Shown here: positions 45,243 to 53,410 of the stretch, in pieces
Position numbering within the stretch: position 1 is the first letter of the stretch
How the letters are laid out: every line of letters starts with the position of its first letter
Origin: HKCCE3408 sp039191215
GTDB lineage: Bacteria > Pseudomonadota > Alphaproteobacteria > Rhodobacterales > Rhodobacteraceae
Direction of reading: 5' to 3'
Length of the DNA: 64,000 nt
Assembly (NCBI GenBank): GCA_039191215.1
Contig: JBCCXT010000013.1
Span: forward strand, 1-64,000
The notes under the pieces: model-generated
Databases searched by the model: none
What the model was told of the DNA's origin: nothing
Seen by the model: the letters and a program-made list of their open reading frames with translations, nothing else
Program-made: the position numbers and the translations under genes

Positions 45243-46076
45243 ATGGCAAACGTTGAAGAGGTGGTCGCAGAACATTACACAACTGGTCTGCTCACCGAGC
45301 GGGTGAAGGATGCGCTTAGGGCCATCGGCGTTGATCCGGCAACCGCAACAGCAAGCGATCTTAAAGCGGGCGATGAGTTTCATACCGGCGGGTTGCAAGC
45401 CTCCGACCATCTGTTCGATCGCCTGACAATCAATGCCGACATGTCGGTCCTCGATGTGGGTTGTGGGATCGGCGGCACATCGCGGCTGATCGCGGACCGG
45501 TTTGGCGCTCGTGTCACGGGGATAGATCTGACACCGGAATTTGTTGAAACCGCCGTCGCTCTGACCGAGATGGTGCGACTGGGGCATCTGGCGCAGTTCC
45601 GCCAGGGCTCTGCGCTGTCGATGCCGGTGCCAAGCGGGTCCTTTGATCTGGCCGTCTTGATGCATGTGGGCATGAATATCGGTGACAAGGTCGCACTTTT
45701 GTCCGAGATCTCACGCTGCCTGAAACCCGGCGCGACATTTGCGCTTTTTGACGTCATGCGTGGCGTCGATCCCGAACCCTTGGCCTTCCCGCTGCCCTGG
45801 TCAAGCATGGCGGAGACGTCGTTTGTCGACCCGCCGTCGCTTTACAAGCTCGCCGCCCAAGCCGCCGATCTAGTCCTGACCCACGAAGAAGACCGCAGCG
45901 CATTCGCCAAAGAGTTCTTTGCCAAAGCATTGGCGAAAGCCGCCGAGGGGCCGCAGCCTTTGGGCATACACCTGATGATGGGAGAAACTGCGCCGTTGAA
46001 GTTTGAAAACTACGTCGCCAATCTCGACGCCGGGCGGATTGCTCCGGTTGAGATGATCTTTCGCAAGGAAGGCTAA
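45243..46076 (+). CDS. SAM-dependent methyltransferase (class I)
   Basis: 277 residues. The SAM-binding motif I is VLDVGCGIGGTSRLIADRFG, then TGIDLTPEFVETA (acidic ribose ligand) and FDLAVLMHVGMNIGD. The overall pattern, including N-terminal VVAEHYTTGLLTERV and a helical cap, resembles glycine/sarcosine- or ubiquinone-type small-molecule methyltransferases. The substrate cannot be read. The start is directly after the leader hairpin. It is convergent with the rutR group, and its stop overlaps the open tail of the neighbouring minus-strand gene. Confidence 0.85.
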   Translation: MANVEEVVAEHYTTGLLTERVKDALRAIGVDPATATASDLKAGDEFHTGGLQASDHLFDRLTINADMSVLDVGCGIGGTSRLIADRFGARVTGIDLTPEFVETAVALTEMVRLGHLAQFRQGSALSMPVPSGSFDLAVLMHVGMNIGDKVALLSEISRCLKPGATFALFDVMRGVDPEPLAFPLPWSSMAETSFVDPPSLYKLAAQAADLVLTHEEDRSAFAKEFFAKALAKAAEGPQPLGIHLMMGETAPLKFENYVANLDAGRIAPVEMIFRKEG

Positions 46077-46255
46077 GTAATCACCCCATCGGTCTTTGAC
46101 GCGATCGACCCTAAACGCGTCTGGGCTTCGATACCTGCCCGGTCCATAACTGCGCCAACAAGTAGGCGCTTGCCGCTGAGCGTGGTGGTTTCGTATTTGC
46201 CGGGCCAAATGGACCGCAGGTCCAGGTAATCCGACCGCCAAAAAAGCGGCACAGA
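46073..46255 (-). other. In-frame continuation of the secreted protein gene after its TGA
   Basis: Directly after the TGA of the 117-residue gene the same frame stays open for 60 sense codons to TAG, with protein-like content (SDYLDLRSIWPGKYETTT, KRLLVGAVMDRAGIEAQTRL). It ends in a 4-bp convergent overlap with the methyltransferase stop, as a real gene end often does here. It could be the original C terminus cut by a nonsense change, a readthrough extension, or a separate 59-residue ORF starting at the GTG one codon after the stop. Confidence 0.5.
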
Positions 46256-46609
46256 TCAGTCGACTAGCGAGATTGGATCGACAACGAGGATCGCGTCCAT
46301 GCCGATCTCTCGGCCAAGATGTGACAGGCATCCCGGGCTGACGGCATAAAGTACGTCCGCGCCAAACTCGGCCACGCGCCGCTCAACCAGGGGCAGGGTG
46401 GCGATGCGGCCCGTCTCGAACGTGTCGGGATTGTCCGATACGATTCTAGGCCAGCCCATCCCGTCAATGCACAGACCTTCCACCCGATGGATGGCCTGCG
46501 CCAGGTCGTAGCCTTCGAGGTGAAAAACCGTCGCCTGCGATCGATCTTGGGCAGTGGCGGGCAGTGCTGCACTGATCAGCAGGAACGGCAGGGTGGCATT
46601 GAGTTTCAT
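46256..46609 (-). CDS. Secreted protein of unknown function, probably truncated
   Basis: 117 residues: signal peptide (MKLNATLPFLLISAALPATA) and a mature part with two cysteines (VEGLCIDGMGW, VSPGCLSHLG) ending MDAILVVDPISLVD. Its ATG overlaps the rutR stop (ATGA), so both are translated from one mRNA. The frame continues openly past its TGA, suggesting the original protein was about 178 residues. No family recognised. Confidence 0.6.
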   Translation of the reverse strand: MKLNATLPFLLISAALPATAQDRSQATVFHLEGYDLAQAIHRVEGLCIDGMGWPRIVSDNPDTFETGRIATLPLVERRVAEFGADVLYAVSPGCLSHLGREIGMDAILVVDPISLVD

Positions 46610-47220
46610 GGCGTCAGCATCCGGCGAAAGAGCGTTTCAAGATGGTCAGCGGCCTCCTGAAACGGATCACGACCCGGTCCCAAAACGGCGCGCACCTGGA
46701 TGTCGAAATCAGCATAATGCTGGGTCAGAGACCAGATCGAAAAGATCAGATGGTGCGGATCGACCGGCGCGATCCGGCCAGAAGCGGCCCACCCGGCAAT
46801 CACCTTCGCCTTTTCATCGACCAGAGCTTTGAGATCACTTGACAAACCATCGCCGATCCGTGGCGCACCATCGAGGATCTCATGGGCGAAAAGCCGGCTC
46901 TGACGCGGCATCTCGGCCGACATTTGCAATTTGCGCGCGACATAGCGCAGGATTTCCTCAACGGGATCGCCGCCCTCTGCATCAAGTTCTTGCAAGGGGG
47001 CAAGCCAGACCGCAAGCAGAGATCCCATCAGTTTTTCGAACACCGCTTCTTTCGACGGGAAATAATACAGCAGGTTCGGCTTCGACATGCCGGCCTCAGC
47101 GGCGATTTTATCGATCGTCGCTGCAGCAAAGCCCTTTTGCGAGAAAACATCCAAAGCGGCTTCGAGAATGGCGTCGTGATTTTTGCGCTGAATGCGAGTG
47201 CGCGGCTCTAAAATACTCAT
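46606..47220 (-). CDS. rutR: TetR-family repressor RutR
   Basis: 204 residues. The N-terminal helix-turn-helix reads ILEAALDVFSQKGFAAATID and GMSKPNLLYYFPSKEAVF. The C-terminal ligand domain (DLKALVDEKAKVIAGW, PHHLIFSIWSLTQHYADF) closely follows E. coli RutR, which binds uracil (and thymine) and represses pyrimidine-degradation genes. It is divergent from the catabolic operon, and an exact RutR-consensus palindrome lies between them. I start it at MSILEPRTRIQRKN; the longer frame upstream lacks homology. Confidence 0.92.
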   Translation of the reverse strand: MSILEPRTRIQRKNHDAILEAALDVFSQKGFAAATIDKIAAEAGMSKPNLLYYFPSKEAVFEKLMGSLLAVWLAPLQELDAEGGDPVEEILRYVARKLQMSAEMPRQSRLFAHEILDGAPRIGDGLSSDLKALVDEKAKVIAGWAASGRIAPVDPHHLIFSIWSLTQHYADFDIQVRAVLGPGRDPFQEAADHLETLFRRMLTP

Positions 47221-47337
47221 GACGTGACCATGGCACCCTTTCCCCTCGGCTCGCAAGGCCATGCCGCTTTTCGCAGCGCCAATGCCCGATTTCGCATCAT
47301 TTGCCTTGCGCATCAGCGCGCGCTTGAGTTCAATTCG

Positions 47338-47366
47338 TTGACCGGCCAGCGGCGGCGGCGTAGCCT
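47338..47366 (+). promoter_or_regulatory. Candidate sigma-70 promoter of the catabolic operon
   Basis: TTGACC (47338-47343) and TAGCCT (47361-47366) are spaced by 17 bp. The -35 is good, the -10 weak. A start near 47373 would put the RutR palindrome on the transcription start. Inferred. Confidence 0.4.
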
Positions 47367-47371
47367 TATTC

Positions 47372-47387
47372 TTGACCAGTTGGTCAA
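47372..47387. promoter_or_regulatory. RutR operator
   Basis: TTGACCAGTTGGTCAA is a perfect palindrome and matches the published RutR consensus TTGACCA-N2-TGGTCAA at every defined position. It lies 27 bp before the aminotransferase ATG and 151 bp before rutR on the other side, so it probably controls the catabolic operon and may also autoregulate rutR. Confidence 0.88.
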
Positions 47388-47414
47388 TGCTAGCCAGCCA
47401 AGGGGAGGCATGCA

Positions 47415-48746
47415 ATGGCACTCGACCGATCGACTACGATCCCAAACGACCTCAGCGCGTTTTGGATGCCATTCACGGCCAACCGGCAGTTCAAAAAAGC
47501 GCCCCGGATGCTCGTCTCAGCGGACCGGATGCACTACAAAACCGCCGATGGGCGCGAGGTTTTGGACGGGGCGGCGGGTCTTTGGTGCTGCAATGCGGGC
47601 CATAACCGGCCCAAGATTGTCGCGGCCATCCAAAACCAGGCCGCAGAGCTTGATTACGCGCCGGCGTTCCAGATGGGCCATCCCAAAGCGTTTGAGCTGG
47701 CCAACAAGGTCCGCGACATGGCGCCGGAGCCGTTTGAGCATGTGTTTTTCACCAATTCCGGGTCGGAAGCGGTTGAAAGTGCGCTGAAAATTGCCATCGC
47801 CTATCAGCGCGCCATTGGCCAGGGGGCACGCACGCGTCTGATCGGGCGGGAACGCGGCTATCACGGCGTCAATTTCGGCGGCATCTCGGTCGGTGGTATC
47901 GTCAATAACCGCAAGGTCTTTGGCACGCTGCTGAATGGGGTCGACCATCTGCCCCATACCCATCAGCCCGATCTGAACGCCTATTCCAAGGGCCAGCCGG
48001 AGCACGGCGCCGATCTCGCTGATGAGTTGGAGCGGATCGCGGCACTTCATGGGGCAGAAACGATCGCGGCTTGCATCGTGGAGCCCGTGGCAGGCTCTAC
48101 CGGCGTTTTGATCCCGCCCAAGGGCTATCTGCAACGGCTGCGCGATATCTGCACCAAACACGGCATTTTGCTGATCTTCGATGAGGTGATCACCGGGTTC
48201 GGACGCCTCGGCGCGCCGTTTGCTGCCGATTACTTCGACGTCATGCCGGACCTGATCACCTGTGCAAAAGGCCTAACCAACGGTGCGGTGCCCATGGGCG
48301 CGGTTCTGGCCACGAAAGATGTGCATGACGCGTTCATGCAAGGCCCCGAACATCTGATCGAGTTGTTCCATGGCTATACCTATTCCGGCTCTCCGCTGGC
48401 ATCGGCGGCAGGGCTTGCGACGCTTGAGACCTACCGCGAAGAGGGCCTTTTTGAGCGCTGCGCGGAAATGGCGCCTTATTGGCAGGACGCGCTGCATTCG
48501 CTCAAAGATGCGCGCCATGTCATTGATGTTCGCAATCTGGGCCTCATTGGCGGCATTGAGCTGGAACCGATGCCGGGTGAGCCGACCAAGCGCGCCTTCA
48601 CCGCCTTCCTTGAGGCCTATGAGAAAGGTGTCATGATCCGCACGACGGGTGATATCATCGCCATGTCACCGCCACTGATCATCGAAAAACCCCATATCGA
48701 TCAGCTTATTGGCACACTGCATGACGTGCTGAAGGGGCTTGATTGA
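47415..48746 (+). CDS. Omega-amino acid (beta-alanine):pyruvate aminotransferase
   Basis: Class III PLP aminotransferase of 443 residues. Seen are AFWMPFTANRQFKKAPRMLV, FFTNSGSEAVESALK, IFDEVITGFGRLG and the PLP lysine in LITCAKGLTNGAVPMGAV. These features fit beta-alanine:pyruvate transaminases. In this operon it would take the beta-alanine or beta-aminoisobutyrate released from uracil or thymine and pass the amino group to pyruvate, giving (methyl)malonate semialdehyde. Ribosome site GGGGAGG; the stop overlaps the next start. Confidence 0.92.
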   Translation: MALDRSTTIPNDLSAFWMPFTANRQFKKAPRMLVSADRMHYKTADGREVLDGAAGLWCCNAGHNRPKIVAAIQNQAAELDYAPAFQMGHPKAFELANKVRDMAPEPFEHVFFTNSGSEAVESALKIAIAYQRAIGQGARTRLIGRERGYHGVNFGGISVGGIVNNRKVFGTLLNGVDHLPHTHQPDLNAYSKGQPEHGADLADELERIAALHGAETIAACIVEPVAGSTGVLIPPKGYLQRLRDICTKHGILLIFDEVITGFGRLGAPFAADYFDVMPDLITCAKGLTNGAVPMGAVLATKDVHDAFMQGPEHLIELFHGYTYSGSPLASAAGLATLETYREEGLFERCAEMAPYWQDALHSLKDARHVIDVRNLGLIGGIELEPMPGEPTKRAFTAFLEAYEKGVMIRTTGDIIAMSPPLIIEKPHIDQLIGTLHDVLKGLD

Positions 48747-49027
48747 TGGCCACTGCCAAGGCGCAAATGCTGGTCGATGATGACCGCGTGCGGGTGACGC
48801 GGTTCGATTTCGCGCCGCAGGATGAGACCGGCTGGCACGTGCACGGGATGGATTATCTGATCACCGCACTGACTGATTGCCAAATGCGGCTGGAAGAGCC
48901 TGGCGGTGCGTCGCGCGATGTTCTGATCCCCGCGGGCACGGTCTATCGCCGGGATGCCGGCGTGGAACACAATGTCATCAATGGCGGCGCCGCGCCGATG
49001 GCGTTCATTGAAACCGAATTGAAGTAG
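48746..49027 (+). CDS. Small cupin-domain protein
   Basis: 93 residues forming one cupin barrel: FAPQDETGWHVHGMDYLITA carries the metal-type histidines and GVEHNVINGGAAPMAFIE the second motif. The ATG overlaps the aminotransferase stop (TGATG). Single cupins in catabolic operons may bind an intermediate or act as small isomerases or regulators; the exact role is unknown. Confidence 0.85.
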   Translation: MATAKAQMLVDDDRVRVTRFDFAPQDETGWHVHGMDYLITALTDCQMRLEEPGGASRDVLIPAGTVYRRDAGVEHNVINGGAAPMAFIETELK

Positions 49028-49034
49028 AGACAGC

Positions 49035-50285
49035 ATGGCAGCACCGGGTGAGAACCTCAGGATCGACGGGGAGCGTTTGTGGGATACGCTCATGGAGATG
49101 GCCAAGATCGGCCCAGGTGTCGCAGGCGGCAATAACCGCCAGACGCTGACCGATGCGGATGCCGAGGGACGGGCGCTGTTTCAATCCTGGTGCGAAGCAG
49201 CCGGGATGAGCATGGGCGTCGATCAAATGGGCACGATGTTTGCCCGGCGCGAAGGAACGGACCCCGACGCGCTGCCGGTTTATGTCGGATCGCATCTCGA
49301 TACCCAGCCCACGGGTGGGAAATACGATGGCGTGCTGGGCGTCCTTGGCGGATTGGAGATCATCCGTACGCTCAATGATCTGGGCATCAAAACCAAGCAC
49401 CCGATTGTGGTGACCAACTGGACCAACGAAGAAGGCACGCGCTTTGCACCGGCCATGCTGGCCTCCGGCGTTTTTGCCGGGCGCCATACGCTCGATTGGG
49501 CCTATGACCGCGTCGATGCGGAGGGCAAGACCTTCGGCGATGAGATCAAGCGCATCGGTTGGGTCGGCGACGAGGCGGTCGGCGCGCGCAAGATGCACGC
49601 CTTTTTTGAGCTGCATATCGAACAGGGCCCCATCCTAGAGGCCGAAGGCCGCGATATCGGCGTGGTCACCCATGGCCAGGGCTTGCGCTGGATCGAATGC
49701 ACCATCACCGGTAAGGAAAGCCATACCGGCTCCACGCCGATGCATATGCGCAAGAATGCCGGCCGTGGCCTGGCGCTGGTGACCGAGCTTGTGCACGAAA
49801 TTGCGATGAAAAATCAGCCCAATGCGGTGGGTGCCATCGGTCATGTGGATGTCTATCCGAACTCGCGCAATATCATCCCCGGCAAGGTCGTCTTCACCGT
49901 CGATATGCGCACGCATCTGCTCGATAAACTCAACGCGATGTATGCTGAATTGATGGAACGTGCCCCGAAGATTTGCGCTGAAATCGGCGTGACATTCGAG
50001 GCTGAGATTGTCGGTCAGTTTGACCCGCCCGCCTTCGATGAGGCCTGCGTTGGCGCCATCCGCGACGCGGCCGAACGGTTGGGCTACAGCCATATGGATA
50101 TCGTCTCAGGCGCGGGCCATGACGCTTGCTGGATCAATGATGTGGCCCCCACCGCCATGGTCATGTGCCCCTGCGTTGACGGTCTTAGCCACAATGAGGC
50201 CGAAGAGATTAGCCCCGAATGGGCCCGTGCCGGTACCGATGTGCTCTTTCATGCGGTCGTCGAAACAGCGGAGATCGTTGAATGA
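49035..50285 (+). CDS. N-carbamoyl-beta-alanine amidohydrolase-type enzyme
   Basis: 416-residue M20-type binuclear metal hydrolase. Seen are YVGSHLDTQPTGGKYDGVLG (metal His-Asp), NWTNEEGTRFAPAMLASGVF, FFELHIEQGPILE, GKESHTGSTPMHMRKNAG and SGAGHDACWI. The family splits N-carbamoyl-beta-alanine, allantoate or N-carbamoyl amino acids to the free amino acid, CO2 and ammonia. Next to dihydropyrimidinase and the beta-alanine aminotransferase it most likely performs the third step of reductive uracil breakdown. Confidence 0.92.
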   Translation: MAAPGENLRIDGERLWDTLMEMAKIGPGVAGGNNRQTLTDADAEGRALFQSWCEAAGMSMGVDQMGTMFARREGTDPDALPVYVGSHLDTQPTGGKYDGVLGVLGGLEIIRTLNDLGIKTKHPIVVTNWTNEEGTRFAPAMLASGVFAGRHTLDWAYDRVDAEGKTFGDEIKRIGWVGDEAVGARKMHAFFELHIEQGPILEAEGRDIGVVTHGQGLRWIECTITGKESHTGSTPMHMRKNAGRGLALVTELVHEIAMKNQPNAVGAIGHVDVYPNSRNIIPGKVVFTVDMRTHLLDKLNAMYAELMERAPKICAEIGVTFEAEIVGQFDPPAFDEACVGAIRDAAERLGYSHMDIVSGAGHDACWINDVAPTAMVMCPCVDGLSHNEAEEISPEWARAGTDVLFHAVVETAEIVE

Positions 50286-50563
50286 ACATCGCTTGGAAAG
50301 CCCTTGGAATGGCGGCCGTAATCCCGCTTTCAGCATGTGTTCCAACAACGCCGGAAGGTGAGACAGCCTTGCTGAGCGAGGAAGTTCGCGCGGTCGTGCG
50401 TCCGGGGCAAGATATCAGCTCGGTCCGGGTGCAAACGGATGGCTGCTATTGGTGGCTCTATGAGGGTGTGGTCGAGGACACGTACATCCCGCTGGAAACA
50501 CGCGACGGCCGCATGATCTGCACCCGCGGCGCGGGCATTAACATTTCGGAGTTTGACGGGTGA
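50282..50563 (+). CDS. Small lipoprotein
   Basis: 93 residues with a lipoprotein signal (MNIAWKALGMAAVIPLSAC; lipobox LSAC, modified Cys19). The mature part contains GCYWWLYEGVVEDTYIPLET and one further cysteine (MICTRG). The start overlaps the hydrolase stop (ATGA) and the end is 12 bp before dihydropyrimidinase, so it is fully embedded in the catabolic operon. No family recognised. Confidence 0.75.
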   Translation: MNIAWKALGMAAVIPLSACVPTTPEGETALLSEEVRAVVRPGQDISSVRVQTDGCYWWLYEGVVEDTYIPLETRDGRMICTRGAGINISEFDG

Positions 50564-50575
50564 GGGGAAACTGAC

Positions 50576-52036
50576 ATGAGCAAGGTGATCAAAGGCGGCA
50601 CGGTTGTGACCGCTGACCGGCAATTCAAAGCCGATATCCTGGTCGAAGGTGAGACCATCGCTGAGATCGGTGAGAACCTCTCGGGCGACGAGGTGATCGA
50701 CGCATCTGAGGCTTATGTCATCCCCGGCGGGATCGACCCGCATACCCATCTGGAAATGCCCTTCATGGGCACCACCGCGGCTGAGACCTTCGAAAGTGGC
50801 ACCTGGGCGGCAGCTGCCGGTGGCACCACGATGCTGGTCGATTTTTGCCTGCCGGGCGAGGATGGCTCGATCAAGAACGCGATCAATGAATGGCACCGCA
50901 AATCGGCGCCGCAGATTACTTCTGACATCGGCTATCACATGGCCATCACCGGCTGGAACGAGGCGATATTCACGGAGATGAAAGACGCCGTTGAGATGGG
51001 CGTGAATTCGTTCAAACACTTCATGGCATATAAAGGCGCGCTGATGGTCGAGGATGACGAGATGTTCGCCTCCTTCGCGCGCTGCAAAGAATTGGGCGCC
51101 TTGCCGATGGTCCATGCCGAAAACGGCGATGTGGTGGATCTGCTGCAGAAAAAGATGATCGAGATGGGGATCACCGGGCCTGAGGGCCATGCCTTGTCGC
51201 GCCCGCCCGAGGTCGAGGGTGAGGCCGCCAACCGCGCCATCATGATCGCCGATGCCGTGGGCACGCCGCTCTACATCGTGCATGTCAGCTGCGAGCAGGC
51301 TCATGAAGCCATCCGCCGCGCGCGCCAGAAGGGGATGCGGGTCTATGGCGAGCCGCTGGCGCAATTCCTGACGCTGGATGATTCCGAGTATCTCTCAAAG
51401 GATTGGCTGCATGCCGCGCAGCGGGTCATGAGCCCGCCATTCCGTTCCAAAGCGCATCAAGACGGGCTGTGGAACGGGCTTGCCGCCGGATCCTTGCAGG
51501 TTGTGGCGACCGATCATGCCGCGTTCGATTCTGAACAAAAGAAGATGGGTGTCGAGGATTTTCGTTTCATCCCCAACGGCACGGGCGGGCTGGAAGAACG
51601 GCTCGCCGTTATGTGGACTTTTGGGGTCGAGACGGGGCGGCTGACGCCGGAGGAATTTGTCGCCGTTACCTCCACCAATATCGCCAAGATATTGAATATA
51701 TACCCAAAAAAAGGCGCTCTGGTGCCGGGCGCCGATGCCGATGTGGTCGTCTGGGACCCCAAACAGTCAAAGACGCTAAGTGCGGCGACCCAGAAATCGG
51801 TGCTCGATTACAGCGTCTGGGAAGGCATGGAGGTGAGCGCCCAGGCCCGGTTCACGCTGAGCCGAGGCGACGTGATTTGGGCCTGGGGTCAGAACAGCCA
51901 GCCGCAACCGGGCCGCGGAAAATTCGTGCCGCGCCCAGCCTTCAGTTCTGCGGCAAAAGCATTCAGCCAATGGAAGGACCTCAACTCGCCGCGCAAGGTC
52001 GAACGCGACCCGATGAACATCCCGGCGGGGATATAA
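50576..52036 (+). CDS. hydA: Dihydropyrimidinase / hydantoinase
   Basis: 486-residue amidohydrolase that opens the ring of dihydrouracil, dihydrothymine or hydantoins. The metal site is GGIDPHTHLEMPFMG; the carbamylated lysine lies in HFMAYKGALMVEDDEM; further ligands are MVHAENGD, LYIVHVSCEQAHEA and VVATDHAAFDSEQK. Length and motifs fit the dihydropyrimidinase branch. It supplies the substrate for the carbamoyl-amidohydrolase encoded upstream. Confidence 0.94.
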   Translation: MSKVIKGGTVVTADRQFKADILVEGETIAEIGENLSGDEVIDASEAYVIPGGIDPHTHLEMPFMGTTAAETFESGTWAAAAGGTTMLVDFCLPGEDGSIKNAINEWHRKSAPQITSDIGYHMAITGWNEAIFTEMKDAVEMGVNSFKHFMAYKGALMVEDDEMFASFARCKELGALPMVHAENGDVVDLLQKKMIEMGITGPEGHALSRPPEVEGEAANRAIMIADAVGTPLYIVHVSCEQAHEAIRRARQKGMRVYGEPLAQFLTLDDSEYLSKDWLHAAQRVMSPPFRSKAHQDGLWNGLAAGSLQVVATDHAAFDSEQKKMGVEDFRFIPNGTGGLEERLAVMWTFGVETGRLTPEEFVAVTSTNIAKILNIYPKKGALVPGADADVVVWDPKQSKTLSAATQKSVLDYSVWEGMEVSAQARFTLSRGDVIWAWGQNSQPQPGRGKFVPRPAFSSAAKAFSQWKDLNSPRKVERDPMNIPAGI

Positions 52037-52037
52037 C

Positions 52038-52553
52038 ATGACGGGCAGCCAGAATCCGAACGACTGGCGCGCCGGACAAACCATCTATGCAGGGGGATAC
52101 TTCACCCTGTCAAAGTACATCCACGGCGTTTCGGGAGTGGAGCTTGCGCGCAGGTTGGGCTACGAACCCGGTCGCCTGTCGGGCGGTTGGGCACTCGTGT
52201 TCTTTTCGAAGTTGCCTACGGTGCATCAGTTCTCCCTACGTGGCTACAGCCACTTTTCCGGAGGCAAGGTGCAGGGCCATCTTTCGGCAAACGCCGGGGC
52301 ACCACATGTCGAGGACCTACTGCGCGAAGACGGGATTGACGTTGAGGCGATCAAGAAGCGGCAGTTGCGAGAACTCTTTACCCTGACCGGGCCCAACCGG
52401 TTGGCCAAGGCGGTGCCGTTACGGATGGGACAGCAGTACCCGCCCGGCTCCGGCGTGCCGCAATGGGAGTTGAAGACCGGCACCCGACTTGTTGCGCAGG
52501 TGGCCGGAATCCTCGGCAGCAATCAGGCTTGGACGGGTGGTCATGCCGTTTGA
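52038..52553 (+). CDS. Unrecognised 171-residue protein in the pyrimidine operon
   Basis: Starts one base after the dihydropyrimidinase stop and overlaps the ABC ATPase start by 11 bp. The protein is soluble, without signal or membrane helix: AGGYFTLSKYIHGVSGVELA, RRLGYEPGRLSGGWALVFF, LRGYSHFSGGKVQGH and a C-terminal QYPPGSGVPQWELKTGTRLV. The codon choice seems less GC3-biased than its neighbours (for example TTG, CTA, GCA), which may point to later acquisition. Function unknown. Confidence 0.7.
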   Translation: MTGSQNPNDWRAGQTIYAGGYFTLSKYIHGVSGVELARRLGYEPGRLSGGWALVFFSKLPTVHQFSLRGYSHFSGGKVQGHLSANAGAPHVEDLLREDGIDVEAIKKRQLRELFTLTGPNRLAKAVPLRMGQQYPPGSGVPQWELKTGTRLVAQVAGILGSNQAWTGGHAV

Positions 52554-53337
52554 AGCCGTTTCCGCAGCTGTGATCGAGGCTCGCGCCCTCGATCTGACGT
52601 TTGAGACCACCGATGGCCCGGTCCATGCGCTCAAAGGCGTGGACCTAGAGATCAAAGCGGGGGAGTTTGTCTCCTTCATCGGCCCGTCGGGCTGCGGCAA
52701 GACCACGTTTCTTCGCGTCATCGCGGCGCTCGAACATCCCACCGGCGGCACGATCAGCGTCAATGGGATGAGCCCTGATGCCGCCCGGCAAGCGCGCGCC
52801 TATGGCTATGTGTTCCAAGCCGCAGGACTATATCCTTGGCGCACGATTGAGCGCAATATCAAGTTGCCGCTTGAGATCATGGGCATGCCCGTGGCTGAGC
52901 AACAAAGGCGTGTGGACGAAGTGCTGCAACTTGTTGATCTGGCAGAATTTGGCAAGAAATTTCCCTGGCAGCTTTCAGGCGGAATGCAGCAGCGGGCGTC
53001 GATCGCGCGCGCGCTGGCATTCGACGCCGATATCCTGTTGATGGATGAACCCTTCGGCGCGCTTGATGAGATCGTGCGCGACCACTTGAATGCGGAGCTT
53101 CTGAAGCTCTGGGATCAAACCGGAAAGACCATCGGGTTTGTCACACATTCCATCCCGGAAGCCGTTTATCTGAGCACCAAGATCGTTGTGATGAGCCCGC
53201 GGCCTGGGCGGATCACCGATGTGATTGAAAGCGACCTGCCGCGCGAAAGGCCACTGGAAATTCGCGACACGCCCGAGTTTCAGGCCATCGCCACGCGGGT
53301 GCGTGAGGGGCTGCGCGCGGGGCATGCCTATGACTAA
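52543..53337 (+). CDS. ABC transporter ATP-binding protein (SsuB/TauB type)
   Basis: 264 residues: Walker A GPSGCGKTT, Q-loop YVFQAAGLYPWRT, signature LSGGMQQRASIARAL, Walker B ILLMDEPFGALDE, and switch histidine in VTHSIPEA. It belongs to the nitrate/sulfonate/pyrimidine-precursor importer subfamily. It energises the two permeases and solute receptor downstream. Start chosen at MPFEAVSAAVIEARALDL. Confidence 0.93.
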   Translation: MPFEAVSAAVIEARALDLTFETTDGPVHALKGVDLEIKAGEFVSFIGPSGCGKTTFLRVIAALEHPTGGTISVNGMSPDAARQARAYGYVFQAAGLYPWRTIERNIKLPLEIMGMPVAEQQRRVDEVLQLVDLAEFGKKFPWQLSGGMQQRASIARALAFDADILLMDEPFGALDEIVRDHLNAELLKLWDQTGKTIGFVTHSIPEAVYLSTKIVVMSPRPGRITDVIESDLPRERPLEIRDTPEFQAIATRVREGLRAGHAYD

Positions 53338-53410
53338 GCGTTGCTGCAAACGCCCTCTTGATACGGCCAAATGCCTGGCGGCCAATCCCGGATCGGCAGG
53401 GGGGTCATGA
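53330..53410 (+). CDS. Possible 26-residue cysteine-containing mini-protein
   Basis: Its ATG overlaps the ABC ATPase stop by 8 bp and its TGA overlaps the next ATG (ATGA), so it would relay ribosomes across the 69-bp gap. The product MTKRCCKRPLDTAKCLAANP plus a few residues has three cysteines. It could be only an accidental coupling frame. Confidence 0.25.
   Translation: MTKRCCKRPLDTAKCLAANPGSAGGS

Noticed and set aside
46240..46258. Selenocysteine insertion at the in-frame TGA
   Set aside because: No convincing bacterial SECIS hairpin follows, and the residue context (SLVD before the stop) is not a known selenoprotein site; a nonsense change or error is simpler.
52038..52553. Toxin or effector (Tse2-like) interpretation of the 171-residue orphan
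   Set aside because: No shared motif that I can point to and no antitoxin or immunity gene beside it.
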